The notes: generated by a model not told the origin, from the letters alone. DNA of 52,379 nt from Alteromonas salexigens (GCF_025628895.1 NZ_JAOTJC010000004.1:1-52379), one strand, 5' to 3'. Shown: positions 8,853-17,361, counted from the stretch's first letter. Numbers and translations are program-made.

Positions 8853-9437
8853 TTGCACACACATCTAATGACGTTATTGAGGTTCGGGTGCTGCGCGCTG
8901 ATGACGCTCACCCTGATAGGCTGTAGCAATATCGCGGAGTTATCGCGCTATACGGTGAGCGAAGAAGATATTCAACGCCAGTTGGCCGGCAGCATCACCC
9001 AGTTACAGGAGAAAGTGTCGGTGTCGGGGATCCCGATGACCCTGAATGTGGACTCAATGCAGGTGGACATTGGCCCGGAAGGTCGCGATGTCATTCAGCT
9101 GGGCACATCAGCTACCGCGTCTGTGAATGTGTTCGGCATTGAATATCCCGCTACCGTGCGCTTAATGTTGGAAGGCAAACCGGTGTATAACGCTGAGAAG
9201 AAAGCGGTATATGTCCATAACCTGGCGCTGCTGGACAGTGAAATTGAAGCCAACGGTTACCGGGGTAATCTGGCGCCCGTCAGTGACAGGCTGATGATGC
9301 TGGTTAATAGCTACCTTCAGCGCACCCCCGTGTATGAACTCGACACCAGCAAGCAGCTTATTCGTTACCTTTCGGAGTTACCGGTTGAGCTGCGAATAGA
9401 GCAAGATCAGCTGGTATTTGCGCCTGTTTCTAAATAG
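8853..9437 (+). CDS. DUF1439 (YceB-like) outer-membrane lipoprotein
   Basis: A lipoprotein of 194 residues. I start at TTG 8853 because GGGAGG stands five bases upstream; the frame is open to 8775 without a good start, and ATG 8868 would also work. The signal MHTHLMTLLRFGCC...LTLIGC has a clear lipobox LIGC, and the following residues are SN, so outer-membrane sorting is likely. The body fits DUF1439: YTVSEEDIQRQL, IQLGTSATASVNVFG, YVHNLALLDSEI. Members share the SMP-like fold of YceB; the ligand is unknown. Confidence 0.87.
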   Translation: MHTHLMTLLRFGCCALMTLTLIGCSNIAELSRYTVSEEDIQRQLAGSITQLQEKVSVSGIPMTLNVDSMQVDIGPEGRDVIQLGTSATASVNVFGIEYPATVRLMLEGKPVYNAEKKAVYVHNLALLDSEIEANGYRGNLAPVSDRLMMLVNSYLQRTPVYELDTSKQLIRYLSELPVELRIEQDQLVFAPVSK

Positions 9438-9494
9438 ACGCCGATACCCATAGAATTGCGCGCTTGTTTCTCGTAGCTACAGCATGCTTCTGCT

Positions 9495-9522
9495 CCGTCT
9501 CCCTGACTGAGCAAGGGAGCGG
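9495..9522. other. hairpin in the leader of the SMR exporter gene
   Basis: CTCCCT (9499-9504) pairs with AGGGAG (9514-9519), and the stem extends by CCG/CGG around a bulged T. The loop has nine bases. No U tract follows, so it is not an ordinary terminator. It has none of the ACGR loops of the guanidine-II riboswitch. It could be an mRNA leader structure of the gene at 9582 or chance. Confidence 0.4.
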
Positions 9523-9581
9523 GTTAAAAATTACTGGCGGTATAAACAAATAAGCATGCCACAGCGAAGAGTATAAAAAAT

Positions 9582-9899
9582 ATGAGTTGGGTGATGTTGT
9601 TTATTGCCGGTCTGCTGGAAGTGGGCTGGGCCATTGGGCTGAAATACACCGACGGCTTCACGAAACTTTGGCCGTCGGTGGGAACCATTATTTCCCTGGT
9701 GGCCAGTTTTGTGCTGCTTGGGCTTGCGGTTAAATCCCTGCCTGTCGGCACCGCCTACGCAATCTGGGTCGGAATAGGCGCGGTCGGCACCGCAGTGTTG
9801 GGGATTTTCCTGTTTGAGGAGTCTGCCGATACGCTGAAACTGGTCAGCCTAGGCCTGATTTGTGCGGGCATCGCCGGTTTAAAACTGGCTCACGGCTGA
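9582..9899 (+). CDS. sugE: small multidrug resistance family exporter, SugE/Gdx type
   Basis: A 105-residue inner-membrane protein with four helices, full family length. The essential glutamate is in [17 protein letters not shown] (E13), and the sequence GWAIGLKYT marks the guanidinium exporter branch (SugE/Gdx) rather than the EmrE drug exporter branch. The loop after helix 2 and the strand [19 protein letters not shown] are canonical. Such proteins form antiparallel dimers and exchange guanidinium for protons. The leader (9438-9581) has a hairpin but no guanidine riboswitch that I can recognise. Confidence 0.92.
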   Translation: MSWVMLFIAGLLEVGWAIGLKYTDGFTKLWPSVGTIISLVASFVLLGLAVKSLPVGTAYAIWVGIGAVGTAVLGIFLFEESADTLKLVSLGLICAGIAGLKLAHG

Positions 9900-10057
9900 A
9901 ACCGTACAGTCTCTTTTCCCCGAATAACACCTTCTTAATGTCGGCTTTCTTTACATAGTTAAAAACTTTGCACCACAACTGTATGTTTTTTAAGCATATG
10001 ATGTTATGGCTTATTTTATGCTTGGTTCCCATGATCATAAAAAGAAGGATTGGGGTA

Positions 10058-10216
10058 ATGAAAAAAACAACGAAAGTAGTACTAGCGACAACCATGGTGC
10101 TGGCATCCGGCGCGGCATCTGCCAGTGTAATACCTGTCCCTGAACCGGGCAGCATTTCACTAATTGGTGCCGGCGTATTAGCCGTTATTATTGCTAAACG
10201 CTTTTTCAAAAAATAA
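10058..10216 (+). CDS. miniature PEP-CTERM sorting-signal protein
   Basis: A 52-residue protein. After the cleavable signal (MKKTTKVVLATTMVLASGAASA) only four residues separate it from the PEP-CTERM signature VPEPGS, a membrane helix (ISLIGAGVLAVIIA) and a basic end KRFFKK. PEP-CTERM tails are processed by exosortase in exopolysaccharide-making bacteria; that enzyme is not in the window. ATG 10058 has AAGGATTGGGG upstream; an in-frame start at 9968 would spoil the signal peptide. The almost absent mature region is unusual. The next gene starts 42 bp downstream. Confidence 0.8.
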   Translation: MKKTTKVVLATTMVLASGAASASVIPVPEPGSISLIGAGVLAVIIAKRFFKK

Positions 10217-10258
10217 CATGGGTTAGCCCGGACTGTTGTATGTGTTCGGGCCCTTTCT

Positions 10259-11113
10259 ATGACCTATTCACTTGCTGAATATTATTCCCTGACACTGTTT
10301 ATCAGCGTTGCGCTGTTATTGCTGCTGGAAAGTGGCCGGGAGTTAAGACGGGAAGACCACGCCATTGGCAGACGCTGGGGCCATACCGGCCTGCTGTATT
10401 TTATTGGTCTGAGTCTGTATCAGTTTGTATTTCCCTTTACCTGTCTCACAGCGGCATATCTGGCGGAGTCACAAAACAGAGGGCTAAGTCAGGTCGAAGG
10501 CTGGCAATGGCTGCTGGTGTTGGTAGTAAGCATATTGCTGCTGGATTTCATTCGTTGGTATTGGCACTACTTATGTCATCGTGTGCCCTTTCTGTGGCGC
10601 ATACACCGCATTCATCATACCGACCAGAATTTGGATGTGTTCACTGCCTTGCGGTTTCACCCCATTGAATTAGTATGCGCCGCGGCATTGAATGCTACTG
10701 CCATATACGCGTTGGGGATCCCGGTACTCATTGTATTTGCGTACGATGTGGTGGCGATCAGCATAAACAATTTTAATCACAGCAATATCAACTTAGGGGA
10801 TAAGTGGGAGCGCCGGCTCGGCCGTTTTATATTCACGCCACGCCTGCATGCCGTCCATCACGACGCGCAATCGCAAAACTATCTTATGAATTTAGGTGGT
10901 TTCTGGGTATGCTGGGACAAGCTATTTGGTTCGTTTCAGTCACAGTCGCTGGCGCAGGCACAGCAGCAACAATGCGGACTGAAAAGTTATCACGCCCCCA
11001 AGCATTCCCGTATCCACTGGATGCTGATAAACCCGCTGTTGCGCCCGTCGAAAGATGAAAAGCTGATTGAAAAACACAGTAAGACTGAAATATTACGTTC
11101 AAAAGCACCCTGA
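10259..11113 (+). CDS. sterol desaturase / fatty acid hydroxylase family protein
   Basis: A 284-residue integral membrane di-iron enzyme of the fatty acid hydroxylase superfamily. The histidine clusters that bind the two irons are visible: HYLCH (near residue 101), HRIHH (near 117), NFNHSN and HAVHH (near 199). Four to five membrane helices surround them. Members hydroxylate or desaturate lipids with oxygen as co-substrate; the lipid used here is unknown. It starts at ATG 10259, 42 bp after the PEP-CTERM gene, so the two may be cotranscribed. Confidence 0.9.
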   Translation: MTYSLAEYYSLTLFISVALLLLLESGRELRREDHAIGRRWGHTGLLYFIGLSLYQFVFPFTCLTAAYLAESQNRGLSQVEGWQWLLVLVVSILLLDFIRWYWHYLCHRVPFLWRIHRIHHTDQNLDVFTALRFHPIELVCAAALNATAIYALGIPVLIVFAYDVVAISINNFNHSNINLGDKWERRLGRFIFTPRLHAVHHDAQSQNYLMNLGGFWVCWDKLFGSFQSQSLAQAQQQQCGLKSYHAPKHSRIHWMLINPLLRPSKDEKLIEKHSKTEILRSKAP

Positions 11114-11296
11114 TATTACATATTTCTTCTAGCCCACGCCGTATGACTTCTTCAACTTAGCGGCCCTCTCCCTACACTTACGTTTAATAGTTGCAAGATC
11201 ATAGGTTTGCGCGTTTACTTAAAACTACAGGGTGATGGTTTTAAGGGTACGTATTGCCCATGAGATCACTGCTACAAGAATAATAAGGATAAGAAA

Positions 11297-11686
11297 ATGG
11301 GTGACGTTAATATTTTCGCCGTGATTGTCGCGGCCATCTCCAGCTTTGTACTGGGTGGCCTATGGTACTCCAAACTGTTGTTCGAGCAGGCCTGGTTGCG
11401 TGAAAGTGGCGCGCCGTCTCAGCCAGGTCACCCCGGTAAGGTATTCGGGCTCAGTTTTCTGTTTTGCCTGGTTTCTGCCACCGCCTTTGCTGTGTATTTA
11501 GGGCCTGCGCCCGAATTAGGCCACGCGGTAAGCGCGGGGTTGATGGTCGGGCTGTGCTTTGTGGCTGCCAGCTTTGGTATTAACTACCAGTTTGCCCAGC
11601 GCAGTATGACCCTACTGGCCATTGATGGCGGGTATCACACTGTCCAGTTTGTGGTGTATGGGCTGGTACTAGGCTTGTGGCCCTGA
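11297..11686 (+). CDS. DUF1761 membrane protein
   Basis: A 129-residue inner-membrane protein with four helices, typical of DUF1761: N-terminal VIVAAISSFVLGGLWYS with the conserved GGLWYS turn, then KVFGLSFLFCLVSATAFAVYL, a GINYQFAQRS segment and the closing DGGYHTVQFVVYGLVLGLW. Function unknown. ATG 11297 is preceded by AATAAGGATAAG, a fair ribosome site. It stands alone, 183 bp after the hydroxylase gene, and nothing recognisable lies in that gap. Confidence 0.88.
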   Translation: MGDVNIFAVIVAAISSFVLGGLWYSKLLFEQAWLRESGAPSQPGHPGKVFGLSFLFCLVSATAFAVYLGPAPELGHAVSAGLMVGLCFVAASFGINYQFAQRSMTLLAIDGGYHTVQFVVYGLVLGLWP

Positions 11687-11780
11687 GTTCATTCAGCGAA
11701 GAGGAAAGTTTTAACTGGCGTGCCTGCGCAACCGTTTTTTGGGCGCGTGACCACTTATTTAAAAACAAAGGAGCCGCTCT

Positions 11781-12245
11781 GTGATCACCTTTCAGCCTAC
11801 TGCCGATGAAATTGCGGCCGCCGAGCTGACGTTTGCCAACATGCAGTCCTATTACCAGCGCTATTCTGTTAGCTGGGATGCCGGGCAAATTGCTGCCATG
11901 ACCGCTGGCCTGAACAACTTAGACATTATTAGCGACGGGCAACGTGTGGGCGTGGTCAGACTGAGCTTTGAGGATTCGGTTTGCCACTTGCGCGACTTAC
12001 AAATAAAACCGGCGTTTCAGAATACCGGCTTAGGTACGCAAACCCTCCACGCGATTAGCCAGCTGGCGTTAACAGCAAACTCGAGTGAACTGAAACTCAA
12101 AGTGTTTCAGAGCAGCCCGGCTGCTGCGTTATACCTTCGTAATGGCTTTGTGACCGAACGCCAGGACGACCGCTTCTTTTATATGGTAAAGGAGTTGTCA
12201 CTGGCCGAGCATATGGATGATGCTGAATCAGCCAGCGCCCGCTAG
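11781..12245 (+). CDS. GNAT family N-acetyltransferase
   Basis: A 154-residue acetyltransferase. The start is GTG 11781 behind AAAGGAG. The acetyl-CoA loop is QNTGLGTQTL (near residue 78) after the strand CHLRDLQIKPAF, and the tail SPAAALYLRNGFVTERQDDRFFYM is the conserved C-terminal GNAT part, with the tyrosine that often protonates the thiolate. The substrate cannot be read from the sequence. It is not obviously linked to its neighbours. Confidence 0.88.
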   Translation: MITFQPTADEIAAAELTFANMQSYYQRYSVSWDAGQIAAMTAGLNNLDIISDGQRVGVVRLSFEDSVCHLRDLQIKPAFQNTGLGTQTLHAISQLALTANSSELKLKVFQSSPAAALYLRNGFVTERQDDRFFYMVKELSLAEHMDDAESASAR

Positions 12246-12367
12246 CGCGATCTGCGCTTTTTCCACAATATCCAAGACAGCCGTTTTTTATTGCTTGCCA
12301 GACAGCCAGAAGAATCATTATTCTTATCTTTTCGAAGGGACGCACCGAATGACTACCGGGTGCACTA

Positions 12368-12715
12368 ATGACAGGGAAAAAGCAGCCTATGTATATCGTG
12401 ATGTTCAGATTTGTGGTGAAGCCGGGAAAAGAAGCCCAGTTTCTTGCTGCATGGCCAACCACCACTCAGGGTATTTACCTGTTTAAAGGCAGTCTGGGGT
12501 CGCGTCTGCATCGCAATAAAAACGGGGAGTTTATTGCGTATGCGCAGTGGCCTGATGAAGCAACCTGGCAGGCGGCTGCGTCAATCGAGATGTCTGAGGA
12601 TTACGAGCAGTCCCGTGAAGATATGCGTGCTGCGCTGAACCTGGAATCAACCGAAATTCTGCATGAGATGGAAGTAGAGGTGGATTACCTGCAACGGCGT
12701 CCGTTTGCGGTGTGA
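12368..12715 (+). CDS. antibiotic biosynthesis monooxygenase (ABM) domain protein
   Basis: A 115-residue protein of the ABM dimeric ferredoxin-like fold: MYIVMFRFVVKPGKEAQFLAAW, a basic strand GSRLHRNKNGEFIAYAQW, then a helix WQAAASIEMSEDYEQSREDM. Such proteins act as cofactor-free monooxygenases or as haem or quinone handling factors. The catalytic type is unknown here. ATG 12368 and ATG 12389 are both possible; family alignments favour the latter (MYIVMFRF). Confidence 0.85.
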   Translation: MTGKKQPMYIVMFRFVVKPGKEAQFLAAWPTTTQGIYLFKGSLGSRLHRNKNGEFIAYAQWPDEATWQAAASIEMSEDYEQSREDMRAALNLESTEILHEMEVEVDYLQRRPFAV

Positions 12716-12893
12716 GAAGCTCTTGCCACTAATCCAACTGAGCCTTGCTTGAGCCCGCTCGTATGCATTGTCACAGCCACTGAATTTTCTTTCAGTAGTT
12801 AAAAAAGCGCGTATTATTCTGTAGTTATGCAAAGCTTGCCGTGTTGCACGGCGCAGTACTCTTATCCATGTTCACACAGAATGAGGACACATT

Positions 12894-13310
12894 ATGACAG
12901 ACACCTATTTACAGGCACTGCTGGGCGGGATGCTACTGGGTCTCGGCGCCAGTTTGCTGATGCTCGCTAACGGCAAAATTGCCGGTATATCCGGTATTAC
13001 TCACCAGGCGCTCCGTTCGCTGACAAGCAGCCCCAGCGGCTGGCGCTGGTGTTTCTTGGTAGGTTTAATCGTCGCACCGTTACTGGTGGCTCCGTTTGGC
13101 CTTACTCTGCCTGATGCCATTCCAGGCAGCATGTGGGTGCTGGCAGCAGGTGGCCTGCTGGTTGGCATTGGTACCCGGGTGGGCTCGGGTTGTACCAGCG
13201 GCCACGGGATCTGTGGTATTGGGCGGTTATCAAAACGCTCTATTGTTGCCACCCTCACTTTCATGGCCACGGCAATTGCGACCGTGACCGTTACCCGTCA
13301 TCTGCTGTAA
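12894..13310 (+). CDS. YeeE/YedE sulfur transport protein, N-terminal half unit
   Basis: A 138-residue inner-membrane protein with four helices and the YeeE/YedE signature GSGCTSGHGICG (near residues 98-109), whose cysteines relay thiosulfate or reduced sulfur in the characterised family. It is the half-length form (PmpA-like): the matching half is the next gene, 10 bp downstream. The start ATG 12894 follows GAGGACAC. The pair probably forms a heteromeric channel equal to one full-length YeeE. Confidence 0.92.
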   Translation: MTDTYLQALLGGMLLGLGASLLMLANGKIAGISGITHQALRSLTSSPSGWRWCFLVGLIVAPLLVAPFGLTLPDAIPGSMWVLAAGGLLVGIGTRVGSGCTSGHGICGIGRLSKRSIVATLTFMATAIATVTVTRHLL

Positions 13311-13320
13311 GGAGCAATTC

Positions 13321-13734
13321 ATGAAGCAATTACTTACTGCTTTGATTGCCGGCCTTTTATTCGGTGCCGGTCTGACTATTTCCATGATGGTAGATCCGGA
13401 ACGAGTGCTCGATTTCCTGGATATTTTTGGTGATTGGGACCCTACTCTGGCGTTTGTCATGGGCGGCGGTCTGGCCGTATACCTGCCAATCTTCCACTTT
13501 GTTGTGAAGCCCCGTAAAACCACCGTATTTGGTGAGTCCTGCGATCTGCCCTCTGCGACTAAGGTAGACAGCAAGTTACTCGGCGGTTCGGTATTGTTCG
13601 GCCTGGGTTGGGGACTAAGCGGCATTTGTCCGGGCCCGGCGTTAAGTAACTTAAGCGGCGGACTTACCGGTATTTTCGTGTTCGTAGCCACTATGATCCT
13701 TGGCATGCTCATCGCCGGCAGGTTAACCCGTTAA
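13321..13734 (+). CDS. YeeE/YedE sulfur transport protein, second half unit (DUF6691-like)
   Basis: A 137-residue membrane protein, partner of the preceding gene. It shows the second conserved cysteine motif GLGWGLSGICPGPA (near residue 95) and the N-terminal GAGLTISMMVDPERVLDFLD typical of the PmpB-like half. ATG 13321 has AAGGAG seven bases upstream, overlapping the end of the first unit. Only one cysteine in the helix motif and one in GESCDLP are obvious relay candidates. The operon continues into the exchanger at 13756. Confidence 0.92.
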   Translation: MKQLLTALIAGLLFGAGLTISMMVDPERVLDFLDIFGDWDPTLAFVMGGGLAVYLPIFHFVVKPRKTTVFGESCDLPSATKVDSKLLGGSVLFGLGWGLSGICPGPALSNLSGGLTGIFVFVATMILGMLIAGRLTR

Positions 13735-13755
13735 CACCACAATCGCAGGCCCACT

Positions 13756-14724
13756 ATGACAGACGCGCTGCTTATTCTCACCGGCATTGCCCTGCTTACC
13801 GGTGGTGGGGAGGCACTTATTCGTGGCTCGTTGGGGGCGGCAGCTAAATTTCGTGTTTCGCCCCTGCTGAGCGGGCTTGTCATTGTGGGGTTCGGCACCT
13901 CAGCACCGGAACTGGTGGTGTCGGTAGACGCGGCCATTCACGCGAGGCCGGATATTGCCATTGGCAATGTGGTCGGCAGCAATATTGGCAATATTCTGTT
14001 GATCCTGGGCGTATGCGCCCTCGTGCACCCTCTGGCTGTACGGCCGCTAGCGCTGCGCCGGGATACCGTAGTGGTGATTGCCGCCAGTGTATTGTTTATA
14101 GGGCTGGCCGCGAATGGAGTACTGGGCCGTTATGATGGGTTATTACTCTTACTGGCGCTGACAGCTTATCTAGTTTTTGCCGTGATCACGGAGCGCGCGC
14201 ACACGTCACCTATCACTGATATGCATAAGCAGGAGGCCACCGTCACCGGCCGCCTGCCCACCAGCACCTGGGTGAATTGTCTGGCTACACTGGCGGGATT
14301 GCTGCTATTGATAGCGGGCTCCCAGGTACTGTTAGCCGGCGCGGTAGGTCTGGCTACGCAATGGGGCGTTTCTGAAGCGGTGATTGGCCTCACGTTGGTA
14401 GCCGTAGGCACCTCATTACCTGAACTGTCGATCTCGGTTATTGCCACCTTGCGCCGTCAGGCTGATGTGGCGGTAGGTAACGTACTGGGCAGTAATATTT
14501 TTAATGCGTTAGGTATTCTGGGCGTCTCCGCACTGTTGCAGCCATTACCGGTAACCGCCCGTATTGCCGCCTTTGACCAATGGGTAATGCTACTGGCCTC
14601 TCTGCTGTTATTGGTGATGCTACTGACCGGTAAACGGCTCAGCCGTGTGGAAGGCGGTATTCTGTTACTTGGCTATATCGCTTACGCCACGGTTAGCTTT
14701 ATTGGAGCGCCTGGCGGGTTGTAA
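13756..14724 (+). CDS. calcium/sodium antiporter, CaCA family (YrbG-like)
   Basis: A 322-residue exchanger with ten or eleven helices and the two inverted alpha repeats: GFGTSAPELVVSVDAA with GNVVGSNIGNILLILG (residues 50-90), and AVGTSLPELSISVIA with GNVLGSNIFNALGILG (residues 215-255). The glutamates in the two PEL motifs are the ion ligands in this family. It probably extrudes calcium in exchange for sodium or protons. ATG 13756 lies 21 bp after the sulfur transport pair, so the three may be one transcript. A strong hairpin overlaps its stop codon. Confidence 0.93.
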   Translation: MTDALLILTGIALLTGGGEALIRGSLGAAAKFRVSPLLSGLVIVGFGTSAPELVVSVDAAIHARPDIAIGNVVGSNIGNILLILGVCALVHPLAVRPLALRRDTVVVIAASVLFIGLAANGVLGRYDGLLLLLALTAYLVFAVITERAHTSPITDMHKQEATVTGRLPTSTWVNCLATLAGLLLLIAGSQVLLAGAVGLATQWGVSEAVIGLTLVAVGTSLPELSISVIATLRRQADVAVGNVLGSNIFNALGILGVSALLQPLPVTARIAAFDQWVMLLASLLLLVMLLTGKRLSRVEGGILLLGYIAYATVSFIGAPGGL

Positions 14725-14742
14725 CGTGTGTAACAACCCGCC
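14713..14742. terminator. bidirectional terminator between converging genes
   Basis: A perfect 10-bp stem, GGCGGGTTGT (14713-14722) with ACAACCCGCC (14733-14742), and a 10-base loop that contains the stop of the exchanger gene. It lies between two converging genes. There is no strong T run on either side. Confidence 0.65.
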
Positions 14743-14748
14743 CCTTGA

Positions 14749-15549
14749 CTATCGGCGGTCGTAATTAACCGGCTTTTCAGGATGCTGGTAAAAGCCTTGT
14801 TTGAGCAGGCGCTTGAAGCGTTTCATTTCACCTTGCAGGGTAAGTTCTTCCAGCCCCTTGTTAAACAGGGCCAGCACCAGCTTGGCGTTGTTTTTCCCCT
14901 TTGGCACCAGCAAGTGGGTGGTTACCGTGGAGATGAACGGGGACATCTGACGTAAATCGTTGCGCTCTGCCTCACTGAACTCGCTTTGCAGGATGTACCA
15001 GCCGGTCAGCTCATCAATCGGAAATACATCAATTTCGCCATCAACCAACGCATTGAAGTTGGCATGGTCATCTTCTTTGGTCACGATGTTGTCTGACTTT
15101 TTGATGTAAGCCGACAGCTCATCGGTATACAGGTAGCCTTTGGTAACCCCCATTTTATGGGATTTCAGACCTTCCAGCTCTGACCAGCTATCGATACCAC
15201 TTTCTTTGTTGGTGTAGAACACCAGGTTTTCCACAGAGATAGGATCGCTGTGCCAAAATTCGTCCTCTCTGGAGCGCACAAAGTTACCGTAGGAAATTGC
15301 ATCGAACTCTCCGGCTTGGGTGCGCTCCAGCGCTTCGTCCCATGGCATGGAGGTGTATTCTACAATCACCCCTGTTTCCAGAAACGCCCGGGATATAACA
15401 TGGTTAATATAGCCACCATGCTCCATGTCGGTGGAGGTATACGGGGCATACTCGGTGGTGGCAATTTTCACCTTCAGCCAGGCATGGGCTTCGCTATAGC
15501 CGGGCAGGATGAGTAAGGTGAGGCTCAGTATCAGGGTAAAAAATCTCAT
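14749..15549 (-). CDS. periplasmic solute-binding protein, family 3
   Basis: An SBP_bac_3 protein of 266 residues with the signal MRFFTLILSLTLLILPGYSEA. Mature features are VKIATTEYAPYTS, MPWDEALERTQAGEFDAI (the usual domain 1 segment), KMGVTKGYLYTDEL and the hinge YILQSEF. I start at ATG 15549 because AGAGG is six bases upstream of it; ATG 15555 lies two codons earlier. No permease or ATPase is nearby, so it may sense or store rather than transport. It is four bases downstream of the porin gene, which implies one operon and a shared substrate. Confidence 0.85.
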   Translation of the reverse strand: MRFFTLILSLTLLILPGYSEAHAWLKVKIATTEYAPYTSTDMEHGGYINHVISRAFLETGVIVEYTSMPWDEALERTQAGEFDAISYGNFVRSREDEFWHSDPISVENLVFYTNKESGIDSWSELEGLKSHKMGVTKGYLYTDELSAYIKKSDNIVTKEDDHANFNALVDGEIDVFPIDELTGWYILQSEFSEAERNDLRQMSPFISTVTTHLLVPKGKNNAKLVLALFNKGLEELTLQGEMKRFKRLLKQGFYQHPEKPVNYDRR

Positions 15550-15558
15550 AGTCATCCT

Positions 15559-16677
15559 CTAAAAGTAAACGCCTAAGCTCACATTGAAACGGTGGGTAGT
15601 ATCCTGACGGCCGCCCAGGTCTAGCCCCACACCGGGACCGCCTGAGAACCACATGTTCTCGCCGCGGATACTGTCTACGTATACGTACAGTTTCGACCAG
15701 CCGAAACTACAGCCATTCACCCATTGCGAGGACGCCAGTGCGGCGTCATCATCCGGATTAACACGACTATATTCGGTGTAGCATTTAATGGGTGAAAGCG
15801 CCTTAAATTTAAACGGCAGGGTGTACACCAAATTCGCTATTACACTGTTTCCTTTGGTGGTGGCCAAAAACGGAAAGGTAAAGGAGGACATTGCCATTCT
15901 GTCGGTGGCCTGGCCCTCGGGCGCAGCCAGATCGTAGTCGAACTCGGTATACTGCAAGTCGATTTTAATGGGATCCTGGGTATGGCGCAGGTGCACAGCA
16001 TACGCGTGCATATCTCCCTCATCCAGGGTATCTAAATTCAGTATCTTACCATGCTGATATGACGCGCCCACTTCGGTGATCGCCCGGCGAATAAACTTGC
16101 CGGTATAATTCACGCGCAGGTTGTACTGGCCATCTTCCTGATTCCGGAACTCTCCGTCATCGGCCACATCAAAGGTATAACGGCCAAAACGTGATGCATC
16201 GTTATACTCGTCATTCATGAAGTAGCCGGCCTGCACATCCCAGTCGCCCCGTTCGTAGTGCAACACGGCTCCCGCGTCATAGTCGTCTTCGAAGCCTATG
16301 TAATAGTTCGCCGAAAACCAAAAGCTGTTTGACGTGAAGGGGAGCAAACCAAACGGAACCTTGGTGACGCCCGCAGTCAGCTTCCAGTATTCATCGTGGG
16401 TGTAGGTGATATCCGCATAGCGCACAGTGGTGAAATCGATATTTTCGTACCAGCGATATTCTGCTTTATAGCTGAATTTCTCGTACTCTCCGGAGATGTT
16501 GAGTCGAAATGACTCAAACTCCAGACCATCACGCAGTTCTTCTTCGCCCCAGTCAACATGCCCGTAGTTGAGCCGGACGTGACCGCCAAGCTCGAAAGGC
16601 AACTCGTCAGCACCCGCTGGAGCGACCAGCGTGGCTGGTAGCGCGAGGGTTAACAGGGTACAGGCTGTTTTTTTCAT
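15559..16677 (-). CDS. outer-membrane porin, phosphate-selective OprO/OprP-like
   Basis: A 372-residue beta barrel with the signal MKKTACTLLTLALPATLVAPAGA, alternating strand pattern, many aromatic girdle residues and a terminal phenylalanine (VSLGVYF), as outer-membrane proteins have. The DGLEFESFRLNISGEYEKFSYKAEY and GYFMNDEYNDASRFG features suit OprO/OprP-like porins. I start at 16677 because AAGGA stands seven bases upstream and a clean signal follows; the frame is open to 16719. The binding protein gene follows at once. In the divergent promoter region an 11-bp palindrome TTGTCTGACAA (16754-16764) may be an operator. Confidence 0.83.
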   Translation of the reverse strand: MKKTACTLLTLALPATLVAPAGADELPFELGGHVRLNYGHVDWGEEELRDGLEFESFRLNISGEYEKFSYKAEYRWYENIDFTTVRYADITYTHDEYWKLTAGVTKVPFGLLPFTSNSFWFSANYYIGFEDDYDAGAVLHYERGDWDVQAGYFMNDEYNDASRFGRYTFDVADDGEFRNQEDGQYNLRVNYTGKFIRRAITEVGASYQHGKILNLDTLDEGDMHAYAVHLRHTQDPIKIDLQYTEFDYDLAAPEGQATDRMAMSSFTFPFLATTKGNSVIANLVYTLPFKFKALSPIKCYTEYSRVNPDDDAALASSQWVNGCSFGWSKLYVYVDSIRGENMWFSGGPGVGLDLGGRQDTTHRFNVSLGVYF

Positions 16678-16914
16678 ACCGCAGTCCTTGCCTACTCTTT
16701 CGTGGTGAATTGCCTGCATTACGCGGGCGCTACCGCCAAAAGAAGGTTAATTGTTGTCTGACAATAAGTTACTAACTCTTAATGAATATAGATCACCGCC
16801 ACGCCTTTAGCGCAATAAAGAGGGAACAAGCCACCAACCTGTACCTTGGTTCATCTTTACCGGCCGCAAGCCGGCGCAGTATGATGCGAAGGGGTTAACG
16901 AATAAGGATAACAA

Positions 16915-17223
16915 ATGCACCCGTTCGACAGAGTGGATTACATGGAAGACAGTGTAAATGGTGGGCTATGGCGGTTTATGTTAACTGCCGGCATCCTGAG
17001 CTGGAGCCTGCCTGTAGGTATCGCCGGTAAGTTTATTTTCGACTGGTTCGGGATCCTTCCTCTGGACGAGGATCTGGTAGAATACGTACTGATGTTTATC
17101 GCGCTTGGCTGTGGTTATGCCTGTGTGAAATGGTTTGTCCTGAAGCGCACTTATGATCGATTACAGGCAATTAACCTGGACGATTACGAGTTTCTGTTTG
17201 AGGATGACGAATATATTGATTAG
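16915..17223 (+). CDS. hypothetical membrane protein, 102 aa
   Basis: A 102-residue protein with two hydrophobic helices (LWRFMLTAGILSWSLPVGIA and VLMFIALGCGYACVKWFVL) and an acidic end (NLDDYEFLFEDDEYID). I do not recognise the family. ATG 16915 has AAGGA eight bases upstream. It is divergent from the porin gene and stands alone; the region to its right contains a terminator for the converging lipoprotein gene. Confidence 0.6.
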   Translation: MHPFDRVDYMEDSVNGGLWRFMLTAGILSWSLPVGIAGKFIFDWFGILPLDEDLVEYVLMFIALGCGYACVKWFVLKRTYDRLQAINLDDYEFLFEDDEYID

Positions 17224-17361
17224 CCCCTGCGGTGGTCAGTCCCGGTAAAGCTGATTGCTGAGTGTCTATAATGTGAGCATATTACATCGTACTGAAATTC
17301 TTACAGGCAAGTAATTCTTGTCACTGAGATTTTCCCAAGATGCTCTGTAATGATGCACAAA

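Noticed and set aside
9438..9581. Guanidine riboswitch upstream of the SMR exporter
   Set aside because: No pair of ACGR-loop hairpins and no class I or III conserved blocks could be found; only a single stem without them.
12217..12486. A plus-strand ORF across the end of the GNAT gene and the start of the ABM gene
   Set aside because: It overlaps both well-supported genes in another frame and has no recognisable domain.
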